Shown: positions 35,579-46,430, numbered from the stretch's first letter. The stretch: 64,000 bases of DNA from Nocardioidaceae bacterium (GCA_030447805.1 JAUJOE010000004.1:141175-205174), one strand, 5' to 3'. Notes: generated by a model from the sequence alone, not told the origin. A program made the numbers and translations.

Positions 35579-37093
35579 GCCTCGAAGGCCGTCAGGTCGA
35601 TCGCCGTACCCTGCTCAAAGGCGTCGGCCTGACGGCCTTGCTGGGCCTCAGTGGGCTTCCGCTCGGGTGTGACCAAGCCCCCGTCAGCTGTCGACGGAGC
35701 CCCGACACCCGCAGGCGGGCAGCCTGGCATCCTCGATCTGTCGTTCCGCGTCCAGACGCAGTACCGGCCGTTCGAACTGGTGGCGCCCGGGTTCGAGCAG
35801 GTCCGCATCCAGCCAGGCCCGGCGCGGTCGTTGGTCCGCCTCGACGCCGGGCCAGCAGCGCCGTTCGCAGCGGTCGAGCTGTCGGTGGCTGCCATCGACG
35901 GCGCCGAGGTGGTGGCGGGTCTGTTCAGCGCCAGCGGCGACTCCGTCGCTGCGGTGTTCTCGCCGGCCCGGCGGCAGGTGCGGATCGAGGTGCGCCGAGA
36001 CGGCGACACCCGGGTGGTCGCCGAGACAGCCGTCGAGCTGCAAACGCCCGTCAAGGCAGCCTTCGCGGTGTGCGAGAACCAGGTGACAGCGCTCGTCGAC
36101 ACCGGCGACGGCTGGCAACCCGTGGTGACGAACCGGGACGACGTCGCCGCCCTGATCGACCTGCGTGACCCCGCAACGCTGGCGACGTTCTCCTACGGGT
36201 ACGGCGTCGGCGGGACAGGCGGCGAGGCCCGGTTCAGCCGGGTTACGGCGGGACCGTTCGGCATGGCCGGGCTGCGCGACCCTCACCTGGTGCAGCGGCC
36301 GGACGGGACGGCGTACATCCGCGACGGGAAGGCCTACCTGACGTTCACGTGCGCCGGTCTTGGCTTCTTCCAGCAGGCGCACTGGGGGGTGTTCACCCTG
36401 GACCTCGCCGACCCCACCGAGCTACGGCAGGTGGCTCAGCTGTACGCACGACGCGACGGCTTGCTGCTGGGCGACCATGCCGGGCAGCTCGTCATCGACG
36501 AGCGGGGTGGCCGCTTCATCGCGCTGAACACCTCGTGGGGGGACTTCGACGATGGCGGAGTCCACGCCATGCACACCGCCACCAGCGACGACTTGCTCAG
36601 TGGGGTTCACCTGCTGGAGACCAAGAGGCTTGACCTGCCGACGAAGCTCAGCAGCTGGGACCCCGGGGCGACGCAGATCGACGGCCGATGGCACGTCTCG
36701 TTCGTCGAGAGCCCCTCGCAGGACCCGTTCGACTTCCACCCGGCGCTCGCAGCCGGGCCCGCGGGGGCGGCGTACGACGAGGGGTTGGAGCTGGTCGGCG
36801 CCGACCCGTCGCTGCACCAGTGCGAGGGACCGATCCTGCAGCGGGTCGACGGCGAGTGGCACCTGCTGGCAAGTGACGGCGTGGCTCGGGAGTATCCCGT
36901 CTACGACCTCACGATGAAGCGGCTTGGCGCCTTGGACGCGCCGTACGGCACCAACATCCCCCACCCGCAGATCGTCGAGCGCCCCGACGGTGGGTGGCTC
37001 ATGGTGACGTTCGAGGGGACGCAGTACGCCGAGGATGTCCTCGGGTACGGCGGCCACGGGGACGTGGTGATCATGTCCGCGGGTCCGCGCTGA
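35575..37093 (+). CDS. exported beta-propeller glycosidase-like protein (one frameshift)
   Basis: From a GTG at 35575 the protein opens with a twin-arginine lipoprotein signal (RRTLLKGVGLTALLGLSGLPLGC). One more C in CCCCC at 35678-35682 joins it to the remaining 470 residues. A beta-sandwich-like N-terminal part is followed by a region with GLRDPHLV, WDPGATQIDGRWHVSF and CEGPILQRVDGEWHLLASDG, resembling the Asp/Glu pattern of five-bladed beta-propeller glycosidases of clan GH-F (GH43 and relatives). The exact family is not certain. Its place as the last operon gene suggests it trims the same polysaccharide outside the cell. Confidence 0.72.
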
Positions 37094-37115
37094 GCCGGCC
37101 AGTCGAGGAACCTCC

Positions 37116-37130
37116 GCGTGAACTTCACGC
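37116..37130. promoter_or_regulatory. 15-base perfect palindrome, operator or hairpin
   Basis: GCGTGAACTTCACGC is symmetric about its central C. It lies 23 bases after the beta-propeller gene stop and 41 bases before the GH43 start, so it could be an operator for the GH43 gene or a short transcript hairpin. Confidence 0.4.
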
Positions 37131-37171
37131 AAACTCTTGCCGTTCGGGGTAGATGGGAGCACAGTTAGCCC

Positions 37172-39047
37172 ATGACGCACACCCTTCGCCGTCTCATGCC
37201 TCTGCTCCTCGCTGCCGCGCTCGTGCCGCTGACGGCCCTGCCCTCGGCCGGCTCCGACGCCGACTTCTATCACAACCCCCTCAAGCCACAGATACCGAAC
37301 GACGGCGTGGTGACGAGCTGCGCGGACCCGACGGTGCTGCGTGGGCAGCGGGAAGGTGATCGCAACTGGTACATGTACTGCACGACCGACCCGCTCAACG
37401 ACGGCGACACCGCCGGTGACGGTCCGATCAACTTCCACCCGATCCCGATGATGCGCAGCCGCGACCTGGTGAACTGGACCTACGTCGGCGACGCGCTGCC
37501 AAATCCCCCGGAGTACGCGGACACGGGAGCGGGGTTGTGGGCACCCGACGTCGTGTACTCCAAGACGTACGACCGCTACTACCTCACGTTCGTCGTTACC
37601 AACACGGATCAGTCAGTCAGCGGCGTGGATTGCCAAAATGACAGCGCGATCGGCGTGGCAACCAGCCGTTCACCGCTCGGCCCCTGGCGCGTCAGCGAAA
37701 TCCCCGTCATTCCTCCTCGGCACGACCCGAATAGCACCGACCCGTGTGCCTTCTTCTGGACCTACGACCCTGACGTCCTCGGCGACACCGTCAATGCGCT
37801 TCCACTGCTCTACTACGGCAGCTACTACGGCGGCATCTTCGCCCAACGTGTCGCGCTCACGCCCCGCACCATGACGCCCGCCGGAGACGCAACCCGCATC
37901 GCCATCGGCAACCGCTACGAGGGAGCGAACGTCGTACGCCGCGGCGACTGGTTCTACCTGTTCGTCTCCGCCAGCAACTGCTGCAACGGCCCGCTGACCG
38001 GCTACAGCGTGTTCGCCGGACGGTCGAAGTCGCCACTTGGCCCGTTCGTCGACCGAGAGGGAAACTCGTTCCTCCAGGGCCGCGTCGGCGGAACTCCGGT
38101 GCTGAGCATGAACGGCAACCGCTGGGTCGGCACCGGACACAACTCGGTCTTCCGTGACTTCGACGGTCAGTGGTGGACGATCTACCACGCCGTCGACCGG
38201 CACGACCCGTACTTCGAGAGCGAGCCAGGCTTCACCAAGCGCCCGGCGCTGCTCGACCCGATCGACTGGGTCAACGGGTTCCCGACCGTCCGAGGCAACC
38301 GGTGGGCGTCGGACAAGAGAATGCCCGCCCCGGCCGCGCAGCCCGGCGAGGAGTCGCTGTACCAGCCGGACGTGCTGGGCAAGGACCGGATGGCTCACCC
38401 GCTCTTCCGACTCTCCGACAACTTCAAGTCGGGGACGATGAGCAGGCTGTGGGAATGGGTGCGCCAGCCCGATCCTGCCGAGTACGAGTTCGGCAACGAG
38501 AGGTTCAAGTTCCTCACGCAGCCAAAGGACCTGTTCACCGACAGCAATAACGCGTCGGTGCTCACCGAGCCCACGCCGAACCGGGACTACATGGTGCAGA
38601 CGAAGGTGAAGCTGCCTGTTCCCGAGGAAGGCTGCTGTCACAACTACGCGCAAGCCGGCCTGGTGATCTACGACGGTGACGACAAGTTCATCAAGCTCGC
38701 GCACGTGTCGATCTGGGAGACCCGGCAAACCGAGTTCGCCAAGGAGGTCCCCCGCCGGTCGCGAGGGATTCCCCCGGTACGGCAACACGGTAATCGGCCC
38801 TCCCGCCGACTGGACCTACCTGCGGATCGTCAAGCGGCACACGGAGCGCCCGAACGGCAAGATCGTGGAGTTCTACACCGGTTACAGCAGCCAGGACGGT
38901 GACCGCTGGGTGCGCGGCGGCACCTGGACGCACAACCTCGGCGGCGACGCCCGCATCGGGCTGGTGTCGATGGGTGCTCCCAATGCCGACGAGCGCTACC
39001 TGGCCGAGTTCGAGTACGTGCGGGTCTGGGCAGTACAGCCCCGCTGA
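37172..39047 (+). CDS. secreted GH43-type glycosidase with C-terminal beta-sandwich (one frameshift)
   Basis: A signal peptide (residues 1-27) is followed by a five-bladed propeller domain: the catalytic base Asp lies in CADPTVLRG, the pKa-modulating Asp in TYDPDVLG or WAPDVVYS, and the acid Glu in the YEGANVVRRGDWFYLF segment. The C-terminal 190 residues (LSDNFKSGTMSRLWEWVRQPDP onward) form a concanavalin-like beta-sandwich as in GH43 beta-xylosidases. The frame shifts at CCCCC 38749-38753; one more C gives KEVPPAGREGFPRYGNTVIG. Likely action: releasing arabinose or xylose from plant polysaccharide. Confidence 0.88.
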
Positions 39048-39113
39048 TCCCGCAGGCGCTGGCCAGCTACGGGCTGGCCAGCCGAGCGGTGCCACCGGTT
39101 AGGCGCTGCCGGG

Positions 39114-40365
<1,252 letters not shown>

Positions 40366-40827
40366 GCAGCCGGGCGGCGATGTGTGGCGTACCGCGATCG
40401 CCGCTGGGCCGAGCGCGTCGGCCGTGAGCTGCTGGAGGTGGCGCCGCGATGTCCGCCGTGGTCGGGGTGTACGCATCCCGAGACGGCCGACGGTCGACTG
40501 TCGAGCGCTGACCAGGGGTCGCGACCTGATCCAACAAGGGAGGTTCCTCGACGTGCCGAGGTGGTCGACCTGATCACCGGGGCAGCCGACGCATGCCCAT
40601 GGCATCGTTCATCGGACATCAAGCCGCAGAACCTGCTGTCGGCGATGCGGTTGAAGCCGATCTCGGGGTGGCCGATGTGCCGATCGGGCATCACGCAGGT
40701 CGTCGGCCGGCGGCGACGGCTCCTGCAGCTTGCTCGACCGACGTCCAGCTCTCGGTGCGTGGCCTACCCCTGCTCGGCGCGGTACCGGATGTTCATAGCC
40801 GGCCCAGTTCGTCGCGCGCGTGGTCAT
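40366..40827 (-). pseudogene. decayed 5' fragment of a second alditol-oxidase-like gene
   Basis: From an ATG at 40827 the minus strand reads MTTRATNWAG; after a 4-base insertion it continues NIRYRAE. Further on, in changing frames, come HAP, TSVEQAAGAVAAGRRP, GHPEIGFNRIADS and, near 40450, STV...ADIAAHLQQLTADALG. These mirror, in order, the start of the intact neighbour (WAGNIRHRAERVHAP, TSVEQ, GHSFNCIADT, MRYGDIAASLHQ). No frame is open throughout and there is no second domain. It looks like an old or badly read partial duplicate directly upstream of the intact gene. Confidence 0.45.
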
Positions 40828-41101
40828 TGGCCGACCGTATGGCCGTGCGCCCTTCCATAGCCAGCGCGACACCGCGAGCGTCCGAGCGCCGCGACCAGCT
40901 GGGCGCTGCGCAAGCTCGAGGCACCCCGCAACTCGAGGCACGGCGCCTTAAAGGCACTGCGCGCTGGCGCAAGCTCGACGACGCCGCGCGTTTTACGGAT
41001 GCGGACGGCAAGCCAATCTGCGCGCCAGCCTGGCCAATCGCGAGGCGCCAGGCGCACGACCTCTGCGCGCCACGCAGGTCACGCGTCATGGCGTGCCTCC
41101 C
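40828..41101. other. non-coding stretch, nothing recognised
   Basis: This G+C-rich stretch between the decayed oxidase fragment and the second DUF222/HNH gene contains no open frame with a start and binding site, no RNA gene and no clear hairpin. A few short direct repeats (for example CAAGCTCGA twice near 40913 and 40970) are the only structure I see. Confidence 0.5.
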
Positions 41102-42511
41102 CTACCCCGGTCGGGGTTTGAGGCGTTCGTGTCGGATGGGTCTTCGTTTGGGGTCGATGCGGGTGGGTGGGATGAGTTCGGGGATGCCGTCGGCGGCCAT
41201 GGCGATCGCCCATTCGCCGGTGTCGAGGAGGCGGTGGTGCCAGGCGCACAGCAGGCACCCGTTGGACAGGTCGGTGGGTCCGCCGAGGTGCCAGGGCTTG
41301 ATGTGGTGCGCTTCGCACCACGCCGGGTGGGCGGTCGCAGCCGGGCCAGACGCAGCCTTTGTCCCGGACGGCCAGCGCGATGCGTTGGTAACGGTCGAAC
41401 AGCCGTTGGGACATGCCGAGGTCGAGGATCTTCGACGGCCCGTCCAGGACGACCGGCAGCAGCCCGGCGTTGCAGGCCAAGCCGGCGCGCTTGTCCGGCG
41501 GAGATGACACCGCCGGTGTCGAGGGTGGCCTCACCGATGCCGGTGGCCAGGGTGGCGGCGTCGATGGTGACCACGATCTGGGCGTTGGCGACCCCGTGTT
41601 GGGGAGCTCGGTTGTGGGCAGGTGTTCGATCAGCTCGAGGAACGCCCGCCCCCGCCGCTGCCCGTACGTCAAGGTCCCGATCTCGGTGTCGCAGTGCACA
41701 CCGTCGGCGTCGATCACATCGGACGTGCCCGGCCCGTGGACGGTCTGGTCCAGTGGGGTGCCGGGTGGGTTGGTCGGGGTGCGGCGGGGGCGGCCAGTGC
41801 GTCGAGGGCGGTGGTGAGCATGTCCAGGGCCAGGTTGGGCAGTTTCCCGGAGAACCGGCCGATCCCGTCAAAGCCCTTGCGGGCAGAAAACGTGGTCTCC
41901 TGCAACGCCCGGGCTTCCTCGGCCGCCAGGAGTTCGGCGAGTCGGATGTCGGCGCCGTCGGGGTCGACCACCTCGATCACATGGTTGGCCAGGTGCCGCA
42001 ACTCGGGGAAGGAGAACCGGGGCGCCTGCTCGATCAGGTAGACCTCCGCCTGCTGTCGGGCGACCAGGTCCACGGTGCCGGCCAGCCCGGTGACGGTCTC
42101 GGCGATCAGCACCGCCTGGTCGGTGCTCAGCTGCCCGGCCGCCCACGCCCGCCGGGTGGTCTCCACCGTGTCGTTGACCGCGCGGGCGCGGGCGACGATC
42201 CCCGCCGCCGCACCCCGCGACAGACCATGGGCGGCGGAAAGCCAGGCGGTCGGTGAGGACGCACCGGCCAACCGGGCCAGCTCCCGCTCCAACGCCGACC
42301 CCACCAGCCGAGCCAGCAACTCATCCACCCCGGCGCTGACCGCCAGCGCAGCGCTGATCCGGTCGACCAGCGCCTCATCGGTCAGCGACCAGGCCGGTGT
42401 ATCCACCACCGCCGCCAACGCCGCGGACATGGTTCGCAGGCAGACGTCGTACGGCTCCACCGACGAGGTGCCACCACCACCGCCGGACCGCTCCACCGTC
42501 GCTGTCGCCAT
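41102..42511 (-). pseudogene. second DUF222 / HNH endonuclease, frame-broken
   Basis: The N-terminal 240 residues from the ATG at 42511 are open and show the helical DUF222 part (ARLAGASSPTAWLSAAHGLSRGAA, AWAAGQLSTDQAVLIAETV). Later pieces in other frames carry GTLTYGQRRGRAFLELIEHL, ANAQIVVTIDAATLATGIG, LLPVVLDGPSKILDLGMSQRLF and the HNH core GCVWPGCDRPP...CEAHHIKPWHLGG...CAWHHRLLDTGEW, ending in LKPRPG at a TAG at 41102-41104. At least four frame changes are needed. It is only distantly similar to the copy near 1-2 kb. Decay or sequence error cannot be told apart here. Confidence 0.72.
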
Positions 42512-42734
42512 ACCAGAAGACTAGAACCACCCACCGACAACATCGAACAACTGTTCGACATCTGTGGACGCCGAGCACTTCGCTGCGGCCGGCCGAATCG
42601 TCCTTCGCAAGGTCCGGACTGCCGAGCCCGACGCCACACAAAGTCGTGCACGTAACGAGTACTAAGGATTCTCGCCGCGACGAGGCCATAACCGTCGCAG
42701 TGTGCAAGGCTGGAGCGAGGGTGAGGAGGGGGAC

Positions 42735-43100
42735 ATGGTTCGCAAGAAGATCGGCCGCAGCTTAGGCAACGCTATGGGGAGACGTGCGTGCCACCGGTGA
42801 GCAGATTCTCGACCGTACGTCTCGGCGCTTATCTTCCACGTGATGCTGCTCGCTGCCGCGTCCGCGTTCCTTACGTTGACCTTGTCCGGTCCGGTGGTCG
42901 GCGCGAACATCGGTGCCGGCCTAGCGCTGCTGCTGATCGGCGGCCTCGGCCTTCCGTGGTCACTGCTCGACCTGATGGGAGTACTGCCCAACTGGAGGCA
43001 ACCGGCGGAGACGTCGTTCCTGGTCACCTGCGCCCTGCTCAACGTACTGCTGCACGGGGCGCTCTCGCTGTTCTTGATGCGTCGAAGGCGCATCGACTGA
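42735..43100 (+). CDS. small three-segment membrane protein (two frameshifts)
   Basis: GAGGAGGGG directly before the ATG at 42735 is a strong binding site. The protein begins MVRKKIGRSLGNAMG, and after one base change near 42777 continues DVRATGEQILDRTSRRLSST, then, after another near 42839, VMLLAAASAFLTLTLSG, with further hydrophobic segments GAGLALLLIGGLGLPWSLL and LVTCALLNVLLHGALSLFLM, ending RRRRID. The second part alone is open from 42840. About 121 residues. No family recognised; the basic N-terminus suggests it faces the cytoplasm. Confidence 0.55.
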
Positions 43101-43117
43101 CTCACCGCGGCGGTGAG
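43101..43117 (+). terminator. stem-loop after the small membrane protein
   Basis: CTCACCGC and GCGGTGAG form a perfect 8-base stem around a single base, starting immediately after the stop codon at 43098-43100. No T-run follows; a one-base loop is too tight, so the top pairs would open. Confidence 0.45.
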
Positions 43118-43130
43118 GCTCGTCTTCCGG

Positions 43131-43158
43131 CTGACCGCTCCTCCCTGTGGTTTGGGAG
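43131..43158 (+). repeat. 28-base dispersed repeat, copy 1
   Basis: These 28 bases, beginning CTGACCGCTCCTCCC and ending GTTTGGGAG, occur exactly in inverse orientation at 46431-46458. The 3' part can fold (CTCCC with GGGAG around an 8-base loop). Both copies lie just after a gene's 3' end, which suggests a mobile or repeated transcript-end element. Confidence 0.85.
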
Positions 43159-43210
43159 CGTTGCGGAGGCCTTTGACGAGGCGCGTGGGTGGCGCGTATC
43201 GCCGCCCGAG

Positions 43211-43567
43211 TCACTCCACGCAGAGGCAGAAGGGGTGCCCCGCCGGGTCTCGGGAACACTCGGAACGACGTACCAGGTTGGTGGTCGGGCTTGGTCGCGC
43301 CGAGGTCGAGCACGGCAGCTCGCCGACGTCGAGGTCGTCGACGATCACATCGAGGTGCACCTGCTGGGGCACATCCTGGTTCGGCCACTCAGGCGGGGTG
43401 TAGGACTCCACCTGTTGGAAGCAGATGCACTGACCGTACTCCGCGCGGACCTCCGCCCAATCAGAGGAGACGTCGACCTTCCAATCCAACATCGCGCCGT
43501 AAAACGTCGCGAGAGCGCCTGGATCTGGGCAGTCGATGACGATGCTTGGGAAGCGTGCGATAGCCAT
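43211..43567 (-). CDS. VOC/glyoxalase-fold protein (two compensating shifts)
   Basis: A small protein of about 118 residues starting MAIARFPSIVIDCPDPGALATFYGAML, the standard vicinal-oxygen-chelate opening, with DWAEVRAEYGQCICFQQVESYTPPEWPN and QQVHLDVIVDDLD in the middle and DPAGHPFCLCVE at the end, as in the actinobacterial Glyoxalase_6 type. Between about 43260 and 43330 the frame is displaced: one base missing after GGCGAG and one extra C before GAGACC would restore AAVLDLGATKPDHQPGTSFRVF. Its role is unknown; relatives are often resistance or detoxification proteins. Confidence 0.78.
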   Translation of the reverse strand: MAIARFPSIVIDCPDPGALATFYGAMLDWKVDVSSDWAEVRAEYGQCICFQQVESYTPPEWPNQDVPQQVHLDVIVDDLDVGELPCSTSARPSPTTNLVRRSECSRDPAGHPFCLCVE

Positions 43568-43791
43568 GCAGGGATGGTACGGGCCATTGCGGACGACTCC
43601 CGTCCGGATCTCGCCATGACGGGCAGATGGTGGCTCCACACCACCGCCGACCGGGGCTCTGCTCGTCGGTACCAGCACGTTCCGCGGGGACGACCCAAAT
43701 AGGGAGACGCCCCACGGCAAGGACACTGCGGCTGCGAGTCGTGCGGTGACCCTGGCGGTTCCTGCACACCCCCGCTGACTACGGTGAGGAG

Positions 43792-44856
43792 ATGTTGCCG
43801 TGGTCCGCCGACTTTGCCGGCCGAATTGATGAGCACGTCTTCGAGAGTGCGCTCCTGCGGGGAAATCCGTTGGGAGATCCGCACGAGCGCCCGCTGTGGG
43901 TGTACGTGCCGCCGGGCTACGACGACGAGCCCCAGCGCCGCTACGCCTCGATGTACGTGATCCAGGGCTACACAGGGCACGTCAGCATGTGGCGCAACCG
44001 GACGGCGTTCCGGCAGCCGTTCATCGAGACGGCCGACGATGTGTTCGCGCGCGGTGAGGCGCCGCCAACGATCGTGGTGTACGTCGACGCCTGGACTGGC
44101 TACGGCGGGAGCCAGTTCGTGGACTCGGCAGGGACCGGCGCCTACCACTCGTACGTCTGCGACGAGATCGTTCCGTTCGTCGACAGCCAGTATCGGACGA
44201 TCGTCAGCCCTGACCACAGGGCGATCAGCGGCAAATCCAGCGGCGGCTTTGGTGCCATGGTCACTCCGATGCTCCGGCCGACCTGTTCGGCGCGCTGGCC
44301 ACGCACAAGCCGGCGACTCACTGTACGAGTTCTGCTACATCCCGGAGTTCGCAAAGGCTGTTCGGTTTCTGCGTGAGTACGACGGCGACATCCAGCAGTG
44401 GTGGGCCGACTTCCGTGGGCGCACGTCGTTCACCAAGGAGGCGGACCAGACGCTGTTGATGACGCTTGGGGTGGCCGCGTGCTTCTCGGCAGCTCCCGAT
44501 GGCACACCATTGCTGCCGTTCGACTCCACGACTGGTCGCTCGTCCCTGAGGTATGGCAACGGTGGCTCGACTGGGATCCGGTGCGATGGTCGAGCGCTAT
44601 GCCGACGCGGTCAAGTCGTGGCGTGCGGTGTGGATCGACGGCGGCTTCGACGAGTGGTACCTCGACATCGGCGCGCAGGCGTTCCAGCGCGAGATGCGAG
44701 CCGGCCTGCCCGAGGAGCGGATCCACTTTGAACTGTTCGACGCCGGGCATGGCGGGATCGACTACCGATATCCTGCTGGCGCTCAGGTGGCTCGCCCAGC
44801 GGATCGCTCCGACCGATCAGTCCCACGCTGAACCTAGAGAGCCCGCGTCGACCTGA
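43792..44856 (+). CDS. esterase of the PF00756 (esterase D/antigen 85-like) type (several frameshifts)
   Basis: The opening 165 residues are intact and give LWVYVPPGYDDEPQRRYASMYVIQGYTGH, then DAWTGYGGSQFVDSAGTGAYHSYVCDEIVPFVDSQYRT and the nucleophile elbow SGKSSGGFGAM. Later pieces in other frames carry FLREYDGDIQQWWADF, the LIDGGFDEWYLDIGAQAFQREM-like segment and the catalytic His in FDAGHGGIDYRY, then LALRWLAQRI to a TGA at 44854-44856. About four frame changes are needed (near 44260, 44320, 44530-44580 and 44770). No signal peptide. Substrate unknown. Confidence 0.75.
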
Positions 44857-45301
44857 TCAGCGGGTCAGCCGACGGCTGCTCGGCCTCTGGGGCGGCCGGT
44901 CGACCATCCACTTGATGCCGTACTTGTCAGTGAAGCTGCCGAAGTAGTCGCCACAGAATTGCTGGTCGAACGGCATCTCGACCTCACGCGCTGAGGCCGT
45001 CGAAGACCCGTGGCATCCTCGGGGCTGTCAGGGCTCACGCACGACGTAGCACGTGTTGCCGGGGATCACCGAGCCCTCCTGGCGGCACGTCGGAGCCCAT
45101 CAATATCGAGTCACCGATCGGCAGGGAGATGTGCATGATGCCGTCGGCCGAGGCCTCGTGCGACACGTCGGTAGCCGCGTCGGAAGGCATGTCGGAGGTG
45201 TTGCTGACGGTGGTGTACTCGCCGCCGAAGACGGACCTGTAGAAGTCGAACGCCTCCATGCAATTGCCCGCGAAGTTGAGATAGGGGTTGGCCGAGGCCA
45301 T
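44857..45301 (-). CDS. PhnB-like VOC family protein (frameshifts in the C-terminal half)
   Basis: It starts MASANPYLNFAGNCMEAFDFYRSVFGGEYTTV, the PhnB/DUF1338-neighbour VOC opening, and runs in frame to ILMGSDVPP. Beyond, in other frames, follow SVIPGNTCYVV, EPDSPEDA, VFDGLSA and EVEMPFDQQFCGDYFGSFTDKYGIKWMVDRPP, the typical C-terminal half, to a TGA at 44857-44859. Shifts fall near 45085 and 45035-45000. The two convergent stops with the esterase are back to back as TGATCA, which supports both gene ends. About 147 residues; enzyme activity unknown. Confidence 0.75.
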
Positions 45302-45465
45302 AACGGGCTCCTCCCGGATCGTGGTTGCTGGATCGGTTGCGCCCTGCCACCAGGCATCGGGACGTCTGGACGAAGTTCATAATGCGTTTGCGTTGCCGAG
45401 CGATGGCGATTATCTGACGTCCTCGCCGCCCTGACGCGCCTCGACCGCGCTGTCTTTCGGTCCTT

Positions 45466-45860
45466 CTAAGTCGGTGGCATGTCGGCCTTGGCCGCCTCGT
45501 ATGCCGCCAACTGTGAGATGGGCTGAGGGCTCAATTCGAGGCGCCGACCAACGTCACGCACGCTGAGGCGCTCACCTTCGAGCTCAACGACAACTTTGCG
45601 AGTTGCCGCAGGGCCTTCGCCTGAAGGATCGCTGCCTGCTTCGCCAAATCAAGGGCTTGACGGGCGTCTTCGATTGCGTCCGAAGGACGGGCAGCACTTC
45701 GACCTCTATTGCGTCCGGCTGGCTATCGGTCATCATCGCGACGGCGTCCTGCACCATCTCCTCGACCTGGTCGAGGCGCTTGGGGTGAACACGCCCGGTA
45801 CCTCGGGACCTCGATGGCCCACCAGTCCCCGGTATGGGTGACCTTGGCGGTGACCTTCAT
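45466..45860 (-). CDS. hicB: HicB-family antitoxin (several frameshifts)
   Basis: The ATG at 45860 overlaps the toxin stop (ATGA). The start MKVTAKVTHTGDWWAIEVPEVPGVFT is the typical HicB partial-RNase-H fold opening, followed by RLDQVEEMVQDAVAMMTDSQPDAIEVEVLPV, a long helix (DAIEDARQALDLAKQAA) and a C-terminal helix-turn-helix-like tail KVVVELEGERLSVRDVGRRLELSPQPISQLAAYEAAKADM to a TAG at 45466-45468. About four single-base changes are needed (for example one more C in CCC near 45820 and in CCCC near 45802). It would neutralise HicA and repress the operon. Confidence 0.68.
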
Positions 45861-46047
45861 TTGATGACTCCCATGTGTTTGAGAATTGCCCTGGCGGTGA
45901 TCTCTGTTGATCCTGTGTGACGGGCGACCACCGTCTGCTTGTCGCCGACCCACACCTTGGTCAAGTTGCCGTGGCTTCCTCGCGGTGTTGGATCGAGAGC
46001 GCCTTGGCCTGCGACTTCAGTACCTTCAGCAGGTCGGCGCGCTTCAT
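45857..46047 (-). CDS. hicA: HicA-family mRNA interferase toxin (one frameshift)
   Basis: From the ATG at 46047 it reads MKRADLLKVLKSQAKALSIQHRE; one more G in GAGG near 45978 gives GSHGNLTKVWVGDKQTVVARHT and EITARAILKHMGVIK, ending in a TGA at 45857-45859 that overlaps hicB. The double-stranded-RNA-binding-like fold, the active-site His in GSHGN and the final AILKHMG helix are HicA hallmarks. About 63 residues, the usual size. HicA cuts mRNA in a ribosome-independent way. Confidence 0.7.
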
Positions 46048-46103
46048 GGTCTTAGGTCCAGGCGCTAGATAGATCAAGTAAAGAGGCCTAGACACCTGCA
46101 CCA

Positions 46104-46231
46104 GCGGATCCAGGGGCGCCTGAACTGTTCGCCCACCTCGGTCCGGGCATGGCGGGATCGGCGGCCAGACATCGACCAGGCGCTGTTGGTGCAGTTCCCT
46201 CGACCCATCGAATCGCTCGGACCGATCAGCC
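46104..46231 (+). repeat. degenerate copy of the esterase gene's 3' end
   Basis: Segments of this stretch match 44719-44821 in the same order and orientation: AGCGGATCCA, TGAACTGTTCG, CCGGGCATGGCGGGATCG and, after a diverged middle, ATCGCTCGGACCGATCAG against ATCGCTCCGACCGATCAG. It carries several insertions and has no open frame. With the esterase it brackets the PhnB-like gene and hicAB. Confidence 0.65.
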
Positions 46232-46304
46232 GGCGGCAGTCTCGACCCACTAACGCATAAGGCCCCCAACCAGATTCTGCTGGCCAGAGGCCGAATCACA
46301 AGGG

Positions 46305-46377
46305 AGCCGCCTGTCGGAATCGAACCGACGACCTTCTCATTACGAGTGAGACGCTCTACCGACTGAGCTAAGGCGGC
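46305..46377 (-). tRNA. tRNA-Thr (anticodon CGT)
   Basis: On the minus strand the molecule begins GCCGCCTTAGCTCAGTCGG and ends GTTCGATTCCGACAGGCGGC plus a discriminator base. The anticodon arm TCTCA-CTCGTAA-TGAGA places CGT at the anticodon, reading ACG threonine codons. The D-loop and T-loop consensus are intact. CCA is not encoded. It lies between the accessory stretch and the housekeeping genes. Confidence 0.95.
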
Positions 46378-46430
46378 GCGGCTTGGCTCAGCGAAGCCGA
46401 CGGCAGAGGTTACCAAAGCCCGCCGGGACC

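Noticed and set aside
46305-46377. tRNA-Thr as the attachment site of an integrated element
   Set aside because: No partial copy of the tRNA 3' end and no integrase gene were seen within the window. The 28-base repeat near it is inverted and does not include tRNA sequence.
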